This document shows positions 1-12,664 of a stretch of 64,000 nt of DNA, one piece after another. The notes below the pieces were generated by a model that had not been told where the DNA came from, made no database searches, and saw nothing but the letters and a program-made list of their open reading frames with translations. Location: NCBI RefSeq assembly GCF_030867145.1, contig NC_134440.1, positions 1,674,001-1,738,000 on the forward strand, in the 5' to 3' direction. Position numbers and translations under genes: made by a program. This DNA comes from Opisthocomus hoazin. Taxonomy: Eukaryota > Chordata > Aves > Opisthocomiformes > Opisthocomidae. How positions within the stretch are numbered: the first letter of the stretch is position 1; each line of letters opens with the position of its first letter.

Positions 1-610
1 AAACTAGCTCTTTCCATTTCTCGACTGGCAAAGAGATTTAACTTGCCATTTTGTCTATCAGTAGTAACAACTGCAGGACACCCCAGCCCCCCAAAACAAA
101 TCAAACCACCCCCCCCACCCCCCCCCCCCGCCAACTACCCAAACAAGTGCTTTTTAAAGCAACTGGCAACTCTAGACAAAAAGAAAAAACAGGTACCCGG
201 ACAATTCTTAAGATATTCCTCAATAATTATGTTTCAACACTTACTGCCTGTTTCACTTAGCCCTAAGGAAGTCTTTAATAAGCAATGTTAACTTCACTGT
301 TGACTGAGTTTCCAATGGGTGAAGGTACTATACTACAGCACAGGAGACAGAAGTATACATAAACAGTCATTGACTGTTTCAAATAAAGCACCATAAATGG
401 AATTTTGTATTTGTTTGGAAGTGAGCGACAAACTAAAAAAGCAGTCATTCAGCGTGCACTTCAGCAATTTTTTCCTTGATTTCCCACAGTATTTTTGATA
501 ATTTGATTCCTTTCACTAGTATTTTCAGTGACAGGAGCTTAAGAGTCTTAGTAAGACAGTTTCAAGTGAACAAAAAAAACCAAATGAAACCAAACCAAAA
601 AAACCCTTAC

Positions 611-711
611 CTTCCCATATTTGCTAAAGAGGTTCTTCAAATCTGTAGCTCTGGTAGTGGAAGCCAGTCCACTCACCCAAAAGTTTCTACCAGAACTGCT
701 AGCAGTGCGAC
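611..711 (-). CDS. SAFB2: SAFB2-like exon 9 (first half of RRM)
   Basis: 101 nt encoding [19 protein letters not shown] and on to [10 protein letters not shown]: the RNP2 strand and helix 1 of the RRM. GTAAGG donor at 610. Exon 10 is not found in 1-600, so it lies beyond the window. Confidence 0.92.
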
Positions 712-3700
712 CTAAATAGAAAAACAAACAAAACCAAAAACATACCCCAAATCCTCATTATTTCAGCAACTACTTCTGAATTAAAATGGAGCAGTTCCAC
801 AAATCTTTTATTTATTTTAAAATCACAGAGCAAATGAAATGCAACACCTAATATTATCTCCCCATGATTCACATTCCTTACTGCAAGTAGTATCACAAGT
901 CCAAAAACTTTAGGATTGAACTACAAGCTTTGATACATGCAACAGAAGTGTGTCACGTCATTCTTCAAGAAAGAAGCTGGACTAAGGCATCTCTGAAGTC
1001 ACTGTGGCTCTTCAGAGCATGCCTGGATAGATCCCAGTAACTCTGCACTCACAGGAAAAGACAGACCACCTGCCAGAGTTGCAGGAACTGTGTTAGTACC
1101 CATGTATACTCATGTCTTGCTCTCCTTATGTCAACTCAAAAGGAATGACGATGGGATACCTTACCTCTCCAGGAAGGACATTCACCATAAAGCAAGCAAG
1201 AAAATTTCTCTCCTATTTTTGCCCACACAGATTCCACAGTGGGGGTATGAAGCCTGTGACTTCAGTTACAGTAGTCACAAAAGACCTAGCTTTTTTTAAC
1301 TATGGAAGAACTACAGGAACACCCGTCCAATTTGGCATCTAAACTAGACAGATAATTTTACAAATACTTACGTACTTGTAAAGTCTGAAAACCCAGTATC
1401 TAGTGATTAAAACGTGTTCAAGCTGAACTCCAAGTTTTAGCATTTGCATTTCAGTGTGAAGCACTTATGCAGGGATACAGTTTCCAGTCTCCTTTGAGAT
1501 GTCTTTACTGTTCTTTTATGTCTTGGTAGCTTTCAGTTCCAAGGCTTCAATCAATGGAGTGAAGCAGGTTTCAGTCCAACTACTTACACACCATCTGCCT
1601 TTTTTTTTTTTGTGTGCGATACATGGAATTTCTCAAAACTGCTTTCATTGAGGAGAGACATTTCTTGCAGAACCTTTCTAAAAATGCTATTTTATTTGTG
1701 TGTCCCTCCATCTCTTACTTCCTGACAATTTTTGTCATTGTGTCAAACATGAGCTTAGCACTGAGAACACTGTTGTTAATATTTACACAAGTTGCCTACA
1801 GAAGCATGCCATCATTTGTGCCAATCTCTTTGAAAAAAGAGGTCTTTTGTATAAAGGAGTCTAAGTCTACACCTGTCATCTTCTAGTCTCAAGAACCACA
1901 CGGACACAGGTGTGTCATGAGTGCAAACACATGGGAGATACACTGTCTTAGTGTTTCAAAAAGCTCAGCAGTAGGCTTTGATACTTTCACTCCACACGCT
2001 TCCTCTAGAATTTTAAGACAGCCACCTGCAGTTACCCTGGCACCGGCATCCTGGAGAAAGAGAAAAATAAGCACTTTCTTCCTTCTTCTATTTTACTGAC
2101 AATTTTTTAGATTATTTAAACTCCTTTAATGTCCTTTTTGAATAAGCTTCGATCAGTCTTAACATCTTCAGTTTTTGCCCTCCCATAAGAATTAAAGAGG
2201 TGCTCCTGCAATGGTACTGCACTTCCAAGACAAAGAAAGACTGGAACTATAAAATCTTCTCTAACTTAGGAACTACAACAACATAGGTATTGGGAGCCAA
2301 CCTTCAACCCTGGAGACATCTTTCAGATATGTGTACATTGACTGCCAAATCCACCACACTTACGAACTCCTAAATTTATTTTTCTACGGTCTTATTAATA
2401 CAGGTCTCATAATAAATGCATGGAACATGGAAAACTCCTCACCTTAGATAAAATCCTTTCATACAGATGTAGAATTAGCAACATATGTATCAGAACTGAC
2501 TTGTATATAGCTCTGTACCTTTCTTCTGGCTCAATCTCTTTGCCCTGCATGCAAAGAGTTACATCATCAAGTAGCTAACTCTCCCCAGTGCTGTTTACTA
2601 AGCCAGAAAATTATTTAGACAAATGTTATGGAACACAGCACATCCTTTGGAGAAAGGTATACAGAGGCAAGGTTGTTATCAAGACACCCAAGTTCCTGAA
2701 GGCTGTTTTGAATGCAAACCTCAAGAAGAGTTTTCCCAGTCCACAAAAAAATACACTTAAGTCCTTGGGTAAATGACAGCATGCACGAAAACACTCCTTT
2801 AAATATTCTGAAATAAGAGAACACAACATTACAGACTGTAAGCAAGTGGTAAACAGACTCTAATGAAGCTGACGGTGAGGTCCAGTAGCTTGCACAGACA
2901 GGATCTTGGAAAAAGCAGCTGACGAGTTCAGTCTGTGTTGTAAAACCCTATTAAAACCCTATTAAAGCCAAACAAATTCTTCCTGTCCTCCTAACGAGTT
3001 TCTTGCTTATCATATGAATTGCTGGAACTTCCATGCTAAGTGCTGAACTACCTGCCTGCAGCAGGAGAGAAGAATGTTAACATTCAGTTCTAAATTTTCT
3101 GCCCTGCTCAGGTAGGACAAAAGAGAGGTGGGGTGAGCTGCAAAGACTCAGCAGCCTGATGTATTAAAAGGAGGAAGCATAATGAAAAGAAGGAGCAGGC
3201 ACGTGACACTGTTGATCAAGAAATTTTCATCTTCCTTATAATGAATATTTGCACCGTAAATAGGATCTGCATGGACAAAGATTTAATAACGTCAATCTAA
3301 TTTGAAGACAACATTAAACTGTTAAGTTTCTGTGGCATTTAAATAAATGAATACTAGATTCCAAATTCTTTCACCAAAACAGAAGATGGTATAAAGAATC
3401 ACAAGCATATAGTAAAGCAAACACAACTGCGAAAGGCTCTTGACTCACTAACAGCTGTTGGTAAGCATCTTCAGTGCCATGAAGGACATATTTGCCACGT
3501 ATTAACATCTACCTTTGAAGATCAAGGTACAAGCAAAAGGGTGCAACAAGGATATCCTTAGAAAATGCATAAAAAGCAAATAGTTTTTTTGGCATAAACA
3601 GATTTTTAAAAATTCAGAAAGAGGTAAATAATTTACGATACTGAACAACGGCACAGATTCCAATGCTTTTCTGCTGAAATAGCCCATCCAAAACAAAAAC

Positions 3701-6700
3701 AGTTTCTCCAAGCAATTACTACAGATCGATTGCTGAAAAGAAACATACCTTTCTCATCCTTTGAGATTATCTTTGTATCTCTGTCCTCCTCATCGGGGCT
3801 AAAGACAAAACACCACATTATTCAAGTCGGAAAAAAAAATTACTAACTATAAATAGTGAAAAATGCTAAAATTAAATACCTACCAGAAAATACGTTGTAA
3901 ACATAAACACACCTTTGTATACTTGATTTAAGAAATCTGACACGAAATACTGAAGTCAGATTCTTAAACAGACTTATATTAAGAAGATGTTTACAAATAA
4001 GAGTAATTTAAGAAAACAACCTTTGAAGGTTGAGGAAGGAAAGAAATCAAACCCTCTCTGTTTAGGAAAAAAAAAAAAAATCTGCACAAGGAGAAATAAA
4101 ACAGACTCTTTAGGAATAGGCTACAATTTCATCAGTCTCGGTGGCCAATTGAAGGAAACAGCTTATTCGCATCACTTAACGACCAATGAAAAAAAGATAG
4201 CATCTGGTCTATAACGGAGAAAAAACAAACCTCTTTTTCTGATCACCACCCTCACTGGTTGAGGACTCTTTAGTAGCAGGGGATTCCTCAGAATTAGCTT
4301 TGTCTTCTGCTTTCTTGGCATCTTCTGTGCTATCTTTGGCTTCGGCACCTGCGCCTTTTTCCGCTGTTTCCCCACTAGAGGCTTCCAGGCCTTGGGAGCG
4401 TTTGCTACTCTGATCGCTTAAGGTCTCTACTACTAAAGATTCAGAGTCCGGTTTCTCTTCCTCTATTGTCTGTTCACTTGTCTCCCCTTTTGCTACAACT
4501 AAACGCTTTGCTTCCTTCCTTGCCATAGCTTGTGCCGATTTGCTGTCCAAATCTAAAGCATCTTCCTCCAACTGAGCGGCAGCAAGAGCGTCCTCTTCTT
4601 CTGCTAGCCTCTTGCCTGGCACCACGTTACTTGCTTCCTGTGCATGTGGCCGCTCCGCTTCGGAAGTTTCTTCGTTAAGTAGTTCAGATTTACAAGTTTC
4701 CCCCAAAATGTCGAGTATTTTCTCATTTTCTACGGATTTAACAGGAATAGAATGGCACAAGATTTAATCACCAGGGAAATACAGCAATCACAAATGTGGA
4801 ACTGGCATGGCTGCCACACTAACACCAAGAGAACTTCTAAGCTACACAGAGATTGGAAAACCCTAGTGTACACAGTGTTAAAAGTACTACGCTAACTGCT
4901 GTCTGACAAACTACCAAATCAGCCCTAAATGTTAACACGGAAGAAAAACGCCCCCACTGATTTAACAAAAACCTTCTGGCTGGTCCTTGATATTCTTCGT
5001 GAAATCGTTCAGCTCTGTTTCTTCTCTAGTTAGCTTCCAGAGTCCGAGACGCTTAACTGAACGTATCAAGGCACTGAGGGTTCAATTTTTAAATTTCTGT
5101 GAAATTCTTTTAGCAGACAGTCCAACATGAGAACTGGGCATCTTCTGATGGTGCATGAGTGTGTTTGCAGTCCAGAAAGTGAAAAGTATCTGTGTGAAAT
5201 TTCCATGAAGAAACTCTCTTCTTTCTTCTGTATCCAGTAACTAATCTTTACATTTTAATGCCCTACAATATCTTTTTACTCCTTTCACTGCTCTCTACTT
5301 AGTAACAGAGTTAAGGTGTGTGCGATATCACAAGATCTGTTTAAAAGTAGAATCATTAGCTTTTAAACTGTGATTAACTTCTCTAAATCCATTTATGTAG
5401 TTTAACAGGTTTTTAAACCATTTCATTTCACTGGAAATATTTCAAAGATGACAAGCATCACTTCACAGATCTGGGGATATGATTGGGTTTCCAATCTCTA
5501 TGACCCTGCATGATCTGGATTGTCCATCATAAAAATAACGCAAATTATGTTTGCTTGCTTGTTTTTTTTTAATAGTTAATGGTTTAAAAAGTATTAGTTG
5601 AAAAGACAGGAATATGTTTTTCTTTAACAGTACCTGGCTCCAAGTGTAGCTTCTCCATTTTCTGTTTGGGAAAATAAACACAGAATGAGGATTTTATAAA
5701 ATGTATTTTGTAACACAGAATAATAGCAACCCCGTACTCAAAGACTGAAAACTATGCAAAATCACCTACTACATTTAGCACGTTTTTCGCCATCCATTGG
5801 AACAGATTACTTTATATAGGTCATTTTTCTGGCACAGTAAAGGCATATCAAAAGATAAGCCACAACTGTGTTCTCATATCTAACTTGGAACGTTAAAGAG
5901 ACCAACGAAGTACCTTTATGTAACACATCAACTGCAGAGTGAAGAACTTACCTAGCTACTACTTGATATAATCAGCAGGAGAAAGAACAAATAAACAGTA
6001 CGAGACCATTTTTATTTGCCACAAAAGTGGCGAAAGTATTCATAGCCGACTGAAAAGTAGGGATAAAACAGAGGGTGCTCTCATTTTACAGACTATATTT
6101 GGAGCAAGATCACGTATGTCTTGGATTCTGTTACAATTTCATATTATGGTCATGTTTTCTTTTTTTCAGTATAAGCACAGAGTGAATGGTGATAACAACA
6201 ACTTGAAATACAGCTACATTTTCAATTTACCTTTATATCAATTAAGCCAGAAGAACAGGCCTCTAAATCGTTTTCAATTTCCTCATAATCTTCCTGAAAG
6301 AGTAAAAAATTAATTACAGCATTTCTTACAAAAACTAATGTTAGCTTATGGAAAAATACTGCTGTATTCAATTTTTAGGAGGAGTATTTTCCAGTATTTG
6401 CCAGATCTCAATTGCTACTTCAGATTGTGACCCAAGAATTAGAAGCAACATATAAATACTCTTGATGATTAAATACCTTTCTCCAGTTACTTTTCATTTT
6501 AATTTCAACATGACATTGTCTACTTCAAAGTTCCTCTTATTTAGAGATGAAATTTATTTCACATTTCTGTGGTTACTGTACGTAACACGTTTTTAGACTT
6601 TTCCATTTTTTTTACTTCTTTAGTTTCTAACTGGAATAAAGAAGTTAGAAATTAAGCTGACTTAGGTTTCTACTTTTCTGAAAACTAAACACATCCCCAA

Positions 6701-9700
6701 ACTCTCCCTTCCTTAAGAGCTGATGGTAAGACTCAACCAAAGCTCATCGGTTACATGATTCACAAGAGCTCTAACTTACAGAACACCAGAAATTTGCCTT
6801 TCATGTTAACTGGATGTTGTCACAATGACTCTGTTTTCAGAAGGCAAATGATAAAAAATTGAGACAGACACCCCAGGTCTAAAATAAAAGAACCCCAAAA
6901 CTGTAAGAAGGGAAGGAAGGATAATACGTAGAGTTTGGGGAGCAAACAGCCTAAAATAAAGCAACCCACAAGGATCCAAGGAACGGTAGTATTTGGGGAG
7001 TGAACGTAACGTATAGATTACTCTGTGCACTCAGTAGCAGGAAACTGTGCTGTCTGTAAAAGACACTGCAAGTTGGTCTCAAAACTAAGTCAAAAGCCCG
7101 GCAATGTCAGAACAGGGCAATACACAATACATAGAGATTAATAAAACAAGAAAAACTTTATGAGAAAACTGTGCAACATAACTTCTTTAAGCCACAGCGT
7201 TATTTCTGCAGAAAATATTTCCAAACTATCTGTGAGTTGAAAACGTATTTCTCTCTCTCTCTCCCCTCATATATTTAAACACATAGATGACTGGGTATAT
7301 GCATATATACACTTAAATACATATAAATGCAGAGGGAACACGGAAACAAATACATTACTTTCAATTCCAGGCTTCTTTCATGGCAAGCAAAGATGTTACT
7401 CTAAGGCAAAGAAGGTTGTGACCCGTCTACTGTGAACATTTCAAGCCTCTGATAGGTCCAAGAACATTTACCGCTTAAAGGGTAGGACATGGGAGGTGCT
7501 AATGTGAAATAGTATCCATATGACATTCATGTCCTATATTCCGTTACACCGAAATAACTCGTTCGTGTGCCCATATACTTATTAAATGCCTTCTGAAAAT
7601 ATACAAAGACCTCTACTCACCTCATTTTCTGTTAGCTGATCTGGAAGTTCTTTCATTTCTGCTTCGACATTGTCTTTATTATCGGACAGAGAATCGAGAA
7701 TATTATCAGGACTATAGTCTTCTCCACAGTCTACAGCACTGCCATTATCTATTTCAGCTTCATCTAACACACTAATATCCATCATGTCAATATCTTGCAA
7801 AGTATCCAGACTTGCTTCAATATCCTCCTACAGAAAGAAAAAGGGTAGATGTGCATTTATAGCGGATTAAATGATGAATATTCTTAGTAACAGCAATCCT
7901 GATTTCACTTACCTGCCCATCTCTAGAGTTTTCTTCTAGTCCATTGTCTTCAACACCTTCTTCTTCTGATTTTCTTCCTGAAAATAGTATCACTGAAGTG
8001 AGATACTGCACTGAATATCATAACACACCTATTCGCTGCTGAATTATCTACTCGACACTGAGTTTGTTTCAACACATAATCATTAAGACCCTGACTCAGC
8101 AGTCCAGGTCTGTCTGGATTTAATGAAGGATGACTTGCCACCTGATACAAGCAAACAGCATGAGCATGACCCAGAAGTACCACAGCTACATTTTTCAACA
8201 GCTACACTCCTCTCATTCCACAACACTCCAATACCCAAAAAGAATTTAAATTTATTTAAATTTTTTAATTTTTCCATTTAAAAGGAACACCCTATCATTG
8301 TCACAAAAATACTCCCTCTTACAATATAAATAATTACACTAACGCAGAATTAGCCTTCACTTTTAAGATCTTGGACACACACCACATTTAGGCACATCTA
8401 TCACCGGCAAACACGTATCGCTATTCAAGAACAACTGCTTGTTCTTTATTTTACCTCATTATCTTAAAAGCAGCAGCTTAGAAGCAGCTTTTTTTACCCA
8501 CCTGGACAAGGTCCTGTGCAGCCTATTGTAGGCGACCCTGCAGGGGGGTTGGACTAGACGACCCACAGAGGTCCCTTCCAACCCCTACCATTCTGTGATT
8601 CTGTGATTTCAGACTGTAACTTTCAAGGACTGGCTATGAGCAATTCAAATAAACCACTCATAACATGGTCCACACAACATTTAATGTTTTTGAAGCAAAA
8701 TACACTTAAGCCACTAATGAGCTACTTCAGAACAATTTATTTTCAAAACAACAGACAGTTGTAAAGTCAAATATGACACTAATAAAAGTAACGTTTGTTT
8801 GTGCAACAATGGTTCTAATTATTCCCACTGTAATTTCTCACATCTAAAAATGTATCCCAATGACAACGGAGGTTTGAGGGCTTCTACAAAAAAATGAAAA
8901 TGTATATAGTTATGGCAAGGAAATTAGTAGCTGGGGTGCTGTGGAGCCACCTTAATATACATTGGCAGAGCTTTCCACAGTAGCTTATGCTGCAGCTGCT
9001 TGCTCTGTATCTGACACAATTCTACACTCATGGTCACAAGTACAGAAATACCTGCAACTTATGGTCTCACCTACAGGTTTCAAGACTTGCTAACGGAAGT
9101 ACAGTTAGGTGTCATATTATCATTTAAATATGTTCTTATTCACTAATGCAACAGAGTTTTACTGTTTTCCATATGGTAAAAAGCACTTTTTTAAAAAAAA
9201 ATTAAGCTAATGAAATAGAAGAAAACAACATCATATGCCAAGTTCTAACTACATGGAAACAAAGGAACTGTATTTGTCTAGACTCCGTACCTTTGCTAGT
9301 TCTTTTTGGCATTCTCTTGCTGGTCAGTTCTGAGGCCACAGGAACTTCATCAGGATCTCCTCCTTCATCCTCAATAGCCTATTGGGGACAGCAGCATGAC
9401 ATTCATTGTCTTTTTTGTTGGTGTTCATTCATACCGGTTTTGGATAGGACAGAGTTAAATTTCTTCACAGTAGCTTGTATGGGGCTATGTTTTGGATTTG
9501 TGCTGAGAACAGTGTTAGTAATACAGGAATGTTTTAATTATTGCTGAGCAGTGCCCACATAGCGTCAAGGCCTTTTCTGCTCCTCACCCCATCCCACCCA
9601 CGAGCAGACTGGGGGTGCACAATTATATGAGATTCAACAAGGCCAAGTGCCGGGTCCTGTGCTTTGGTCACAACAACCCCATGCAACGCTACAGGCTTGG

Positions 9701-12398
9701 GGAGGAGTGGCTGGAGAGCTGCCCGGTGGCAAAGAACCTGGGGGTGTTGGTCAACAGCTGGCTGAACATGAGCCAGCAGTGTGCCCAGGTGGCCGAGAAG
9801 ACCAACAACATCCTGGCTTGTATCAGGAACAGTGTGGCTAGCAGGACTAGGGAAGTGATCGTGCCCCTGTACTCAGCACTGGTGAGGCGGCCGCACCTTG
9901 AGTACTGTGTTCTGTTTTGGGCCCCTCACTACAAGAAGGGCCCTGAGTTGCTGGAGCGTGTCCAGAGAAGAGCAATGAGGCTTGTGAAGGGTCTGAAGAA
10001 CAAGTCTTGTGAGGAGCGGCTGAGGGAATTGAGGCTGTGTAGTCTGGAGAAAAAGAGGCTGAGGGGGGACCTTATCGCTCTCTACAACTACTTGAAAGGA
10101 GGTTATAGTGAGGTGGGTGTCGGTCTCTTCTCCCAAGTAACTAGCGATGAGAGGAAATGGCCTCAAGCTGTATCAGTGGAGGTTTAGATTGGATATTAGG
10201 AAAAATTTCTTTACTGAAAGCGCGGTCAGGCATTGCAGTAGGCTGCCCAGGGAAGCGGTAGAGTCACCATCCCTGGAGGTGCTCAAAAAACATGTAGATA
10301 TTGCACTTTGGGACATGGTTTAGTAGGTATCGTGGTGTTGGGTTGACAGTTGGACTTGATGATCGAGGCCTTTTCCAACCTTAATGATTCTATGATTCTA
10401 AGTTGGGAGTGGATACAGCTGAGACAGCTCACCCCAACTGACCAAAGGGATATTACATGCCATATGATGCTGTGCTCAGCAATAAAACTGGTGGGGGTGT
10501 GTCATGGTTTAACCCCAGCCAGCAACTGAGCACCAGACAGCCACTTGTTCACTCTCCCCACCCCGTCAGATGGAGAGAAGAATGGGAAAAAGTAAAAACT
10601 CATTGGTTGAGATAAAGACAGTTTAACAGGAAGGCAAAGATAACAATACTAATAAGAATATATATACAAAACAGGTGACACACAAATGCAACTGCTCACC
10701 ACTCAATGAATGATACCCAGTCTGTCCCTGAGCAGTGAGTGATCACTGCCCTCTTCCCCGCAGCGAACTCCCCCAGCTTATATACTGTGCATGACATTAT
10801 ATGGTACAGAATACCCCTTTGGCAGTTTGGTTAGCTGTCCTAGCTGTGTCCCCTCCCAGCTTCTCATGCACCTGACAGGCCAGGCCAGCGTGAGAAGCTG
10901 AGAAATCCCTGACAGCCTAGCAACAACTACAACCATCAGTCTGTTATCAACATTATTTTCATCTCAAATCCAAAACACAGCACTACACCAGCTACCAGAA
11001 AGAAAATTAATGCTACCCCAGCCAAAACCAGGACAGGGTGGAAGTTGGTGGGGTTGTCAGTTATCTGGGGAGTGGCTTGGCATCGGTTGGTTGACAGTGA
11101 GCAATTGTTTTCTTTTACAGCACTTGCTTTCCTTGGGTCATTTTTTCTATTTCCTCTTGTTGGTTTTTTTGCGCTTCCATTTTTAAAAATTATTACACCA
11201 TCTTTATCTCAAGTCACAAGTTTTCTCTCACTTCTACCCTTCCAATTCTCCCTCCCACACTGCTGGAGCAACAGGGGCGAGTGAGCAGCCATGTGGTGCT
11301 TAGCTGCCCACTAGGGTTAAACGATGACATCATTTTTAAGGATTTGTCAGATGGAAACATTAGTGTCTCTCTCTAGTCCAAGTCATACTGCCAGGCAGCC
11401 ACACCGGCTGTTACAAACGCTGAATACTAAGGTATTGTAACACAGCCCCACAGCCAAATCAAGCTATGATTGAAGAGAAAAGTTCCTCTCGTCTGTAAAA
11501 AAGGCTCCCTGCTCATCAGATCAGCGCTTTAACCATATGAAGCCGAGAGTGATGACCATAGGAACTCAAGTGCATCCAACAGTATTTTTTTCTCAATGTG
11601 CAGGCCTACCAGAATCGATAAAAGGGTCAGGACCGACTACGCTGCTCTGGCCTCATAGAAGTCTGCGAAAATACATTCTGGAGAGGTGGGAGAGGTGGAG
11701 TCAGGTGAAGAGTGTAAAGGAAGCAAGAGAAGAGATACGGGAAAGGGGAGCGTGTGTACATGCTGGCGGAACGGGAAAGGAAGTCGGGGAAGCACGCGTG
11801 TACATAAGGTGAAGGGAATAGGGGAAAGACCGGCGCCATGGCAGAGTGAAATCAGAAGAGCACTCCAAATGAACGGCTGAAGCGCGGGCGGGCGGCGCAG
11901 GTCTCCGCTAGGGGATTCGGGGCGGTGGCAAGAAGCAGCGCAGCGGCGGGGCTGCTGGCGGTCCCCACAAGGGCAACGGCTCTACACCGGCCCGAGGAAA
12001 CGAACACGCTGGTGCTAAAGGACACCCCGCAGCTCCCCGGGACCAGCGCTCGGAAGCACCGAAGAGACGCACCGCCCTCAGGGTGCTCCTCAGCACGTCG
12101 GCTCACGACTCTGGGCTAGACCCCGAGTGCGCATGCGCCACGCGCCCTCGGGCCTTGGACAAAGAACCCGGATGACACCTCCCCCTCCCCCGCCGGGCTC
12201 GTGCCTCACCTTCCGCAGCCGCTCCATGAGAACGCTCTTGTTGCCGCCGCTGTCTAAGTTACGGCGTTTGAGCTCAGCCCGCAGGTCGATGACTCGCAGC
12301 TCGCTCAGCCGCCGGGTTTCGGGTTCTGAACCGAGAGCCGCGGCCCCACCAAGGGATGTGAAGTCCCCCAGCCCGGCCGCTGATTGACTCTCCGCCAT
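611..12398 (-). CDS. SAFB2: SAFB-family gene, minus-strand copy, exons 1-9 (3' part outside window)
   Basis: Scaffold attachment factor B family: a nuclear protein that binds matrix-attachment DNA through a SAP domain and RNA through an RRM, acting in chromatin organisation, splicing and transcriptional repression. Nine coding exons can be placed, all with GT-AG introns and matching phases: 12398-12210, 9378-9291, 7977-7913, 7827-7621, 6293-6231, 5661-5634, 4729-4231, 3798-3749, 711-611. They encode 430 residues: SAP about 31-66, acidic middle, and the first half of the RRM with RNP2 (FWVSGL) in exon 9. The start ATG at 12398 matches the plus-strand paralogue (MAESQSAAG). Intron 1 holds the nested LTR/CR1 insertion and intron 2 a CR1 tail. 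Intron 8 (712-3748) and the stretch before 611 show nothing I recognise. The symbol follows the human head-to-head order (SAFB2 opposite SAFB); orthology between the two copies is not settled, since both resemble SAFB. Confidence 0.9.
3749..3798 (-). CDS. SAFB2: SAFB2-like exon 8
   Basis: 50 nt encoding [18 protein letters not shown], with a TTTAG acceptor and a GTATGT donor. Near identical to plus-copy exon 8 (Asp for Glu at one site). Confidence 0.9.
4003..5083 (-). repeat. inverted near-identical tract, arm 1 (gene conversion)
   Basis: Minus-strand sequence almost identical to 19022-20100, spanning exon 7, about 350 bp of intron 6 and about 230 bp of intron 7. Differences seen: 4248/19857, 4180/19925 and a poly-A/T length change. 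Similarity drops abruptly at 4003 and 5083. Confidence 0.9.
4231..4729 (-). CDS. SAFB2: SAFB2-like exon 7 (large acidic exon, converted)
   Basis: 499 nt, starting in [16 protein letters not shown] and ending DQKK before a GTTTGT donor. The encoded protein is identical to plus-copy exon 7; I found a single synonymous base difference (4248 versus 19857) inside the exon. Confidence 0.93.
5634..5661 (-). CDS. SAFB2: SAFB2-like exon 6
   Basis: 28-nt small exon (KMEKLHLEP) with an AAACAG acceptor and a GTACTG donor. Same length and phase as the 28-nt plus-copy exon 6. Confidence 0.85.
6231..6293 (-). CDS. SAFB2: SAFB2-like exon 5
   Basis: 63 nt between a TTTCAG acceptor and a GTAAAT donor, phase 0. 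Encodes [16 protein letters not shown] and on to IDIK. It is far more diverged from the plus copy than exon 7 is, so homogenisation was local. Confidence 0.85.
7621..7827 (-). CDS. SAFB2: SAFB2-like exon 4
   Basis: 207 nt, phase 0 at both ends, GTGAGT donor. Encodes the [18 protein letters not shown] motif shared with the plus copy and with mammalian SAFB. Confidence 0.92.
7913..7977 (-). CDS. SAFB2: SAFB2-like exon 3
   Basis: 65 nt between an AG acceptor and a GTAAGT donor. Encodes [18 protein letters not shown], the acidic segment typical of the family; same length as the plus-copy exon. Confidence 0.9.
8500..8608 (+). mobile_element. CR1 LINE 3' end fragment
   Basis: Contains GGTTGGACTAGACGACC, then CTTCCAACCCCTACC and a tandem ATTCTGTG tail, the hallmark of avian CR1 3' termini. 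Lies in intron 2 of the minus gene. Confidence 0.85.
9291..9378 (-). CDS. SAFB2: SAFB2-like exon 2
   Basis: 88 nt, AG acceptor at 9379-9380 and GTACGG donor ending at 9285. Begins [11 protein letters not shown], which completes the SAP domain, and ends in a basic KRTSKG segment. Same length and phase as exon 2 of the plus copy. Confidence 0.9.
9623..10399 (+). mobile_element. CR1 LINE, 5'-truncated, with reverse-transcriptase C-terminus
   Basis: Open from about 9627 to 10187, encoding the C-terminal part of the CR1 ORF2 protein ([40 protein letters not shown]). A frameshift near 10150 breaks the last part. Ends with a GATTCTATGATTCT tail. Inserted between GTGCACAA and AAGTTGGG of the outer LTR. 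Dead copy. Confidence 0.92.
10500..11035 (-). mobile_element. ERVL-type solo LTR, antisense, nested
   Basis: 536 bp, TGTCATGG...CCAGGACA on the plus strand. Flanked by a perfect 5-bp duplication GGGTG (10495-10499 and 11036-11040). Read on the minus strand it resembles the outer LTR and contains a GTATATAAGC TATA box. Confidence 0.88.
12127..12139. promoter_or_regulatory. NRF1-type site
   Basis: GTGCGCATGCGCC matches the palindromic NRF1 core GCGCATGCGC. It lies just inside intron 1 of the minus gene. Confidence 0.6.
12210..12398 (-). CDS. SAFB2: SAFB2-like exon 1 (start codon, SAP domain first part)
   Basis: 63 codons from ATG (complement of 12396-12398) to a GTGAGG donor at 12209. Encodes MAESQSAAG..., then the SAP core [19 protein letters not shown]. 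The frame stays open upstream to 12626, but the paralogue starts at the same MAESQ, so that start is chosen. Confidence 0.93.
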
Positions 12399-12477
12399 CA
12401 AGGCCCCTTCGATATTCCGCCTCAAGCCCGAACGCACGGGAGAATACAGCACAACCAAGCAGCTAACCTTGCGATCA

Positions 12478-12493
12478 CAGCACAAAATGGTGG
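12478..12493 (-). promoter_or_regulatory. YY1-like element, minus-gene arm
   Basis: On the minus strand this reads CCACCATTTTGTGCTG, a YY1-type CCATTTTG core 80-95 bp upstream of the start codon. The same 16 bases occur on the plus-gene arm at 12884. Confidence 0.55.
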
Positions 12494-12664
12494 GGAGGCC
12501 AAGACGCACCGAGGGGAGGGGGAAAGAGCCCGCTACGCGCAGGCTCGGAGAGGACGATGAGCATGGGGGAGGGGGAAAGGCGGGGCCTGGAAGAAAACTT
12601 GAACGACAACTCTTGCACAGGCGCAAACGGCATTACCCGCGTCTAAGAACAGCTCGCCAGCTCT

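Larger units (their letters stand above)
9430..11329 (+). mobile_element. ERVL-type solo LTR, split by two later insertions
   Basis: Starts CATACCGGTTTTGG (eroded TGT) and ends GGGTTAAACGATGACA. Flanked by a 5-bp target duplication TCATT at 9425-9429 and 11330-11334. Contains an AATAAA at about 10480. Its body is interrupted by CR1 (9623-10399) and by an antisense LTR (10500-11035). Lies in intron 1 of the minus gene, antisense to it. Confidence 0.85.

Noticed and set aside
4231..4729. Exon 7 identity as an assembly error
   Set aside because: A few true differences (4248/19857, 4180/19925, poly-T length) and clean divergence outside the tract favour real conversion, though raw reads would be decisive.
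9615..10187. 190-codon open frame as a host gene
   Set aside because: It is the C-terminal end of CR1 LINE reverse transcriptase, lies within a mobile element and is frameshifted.
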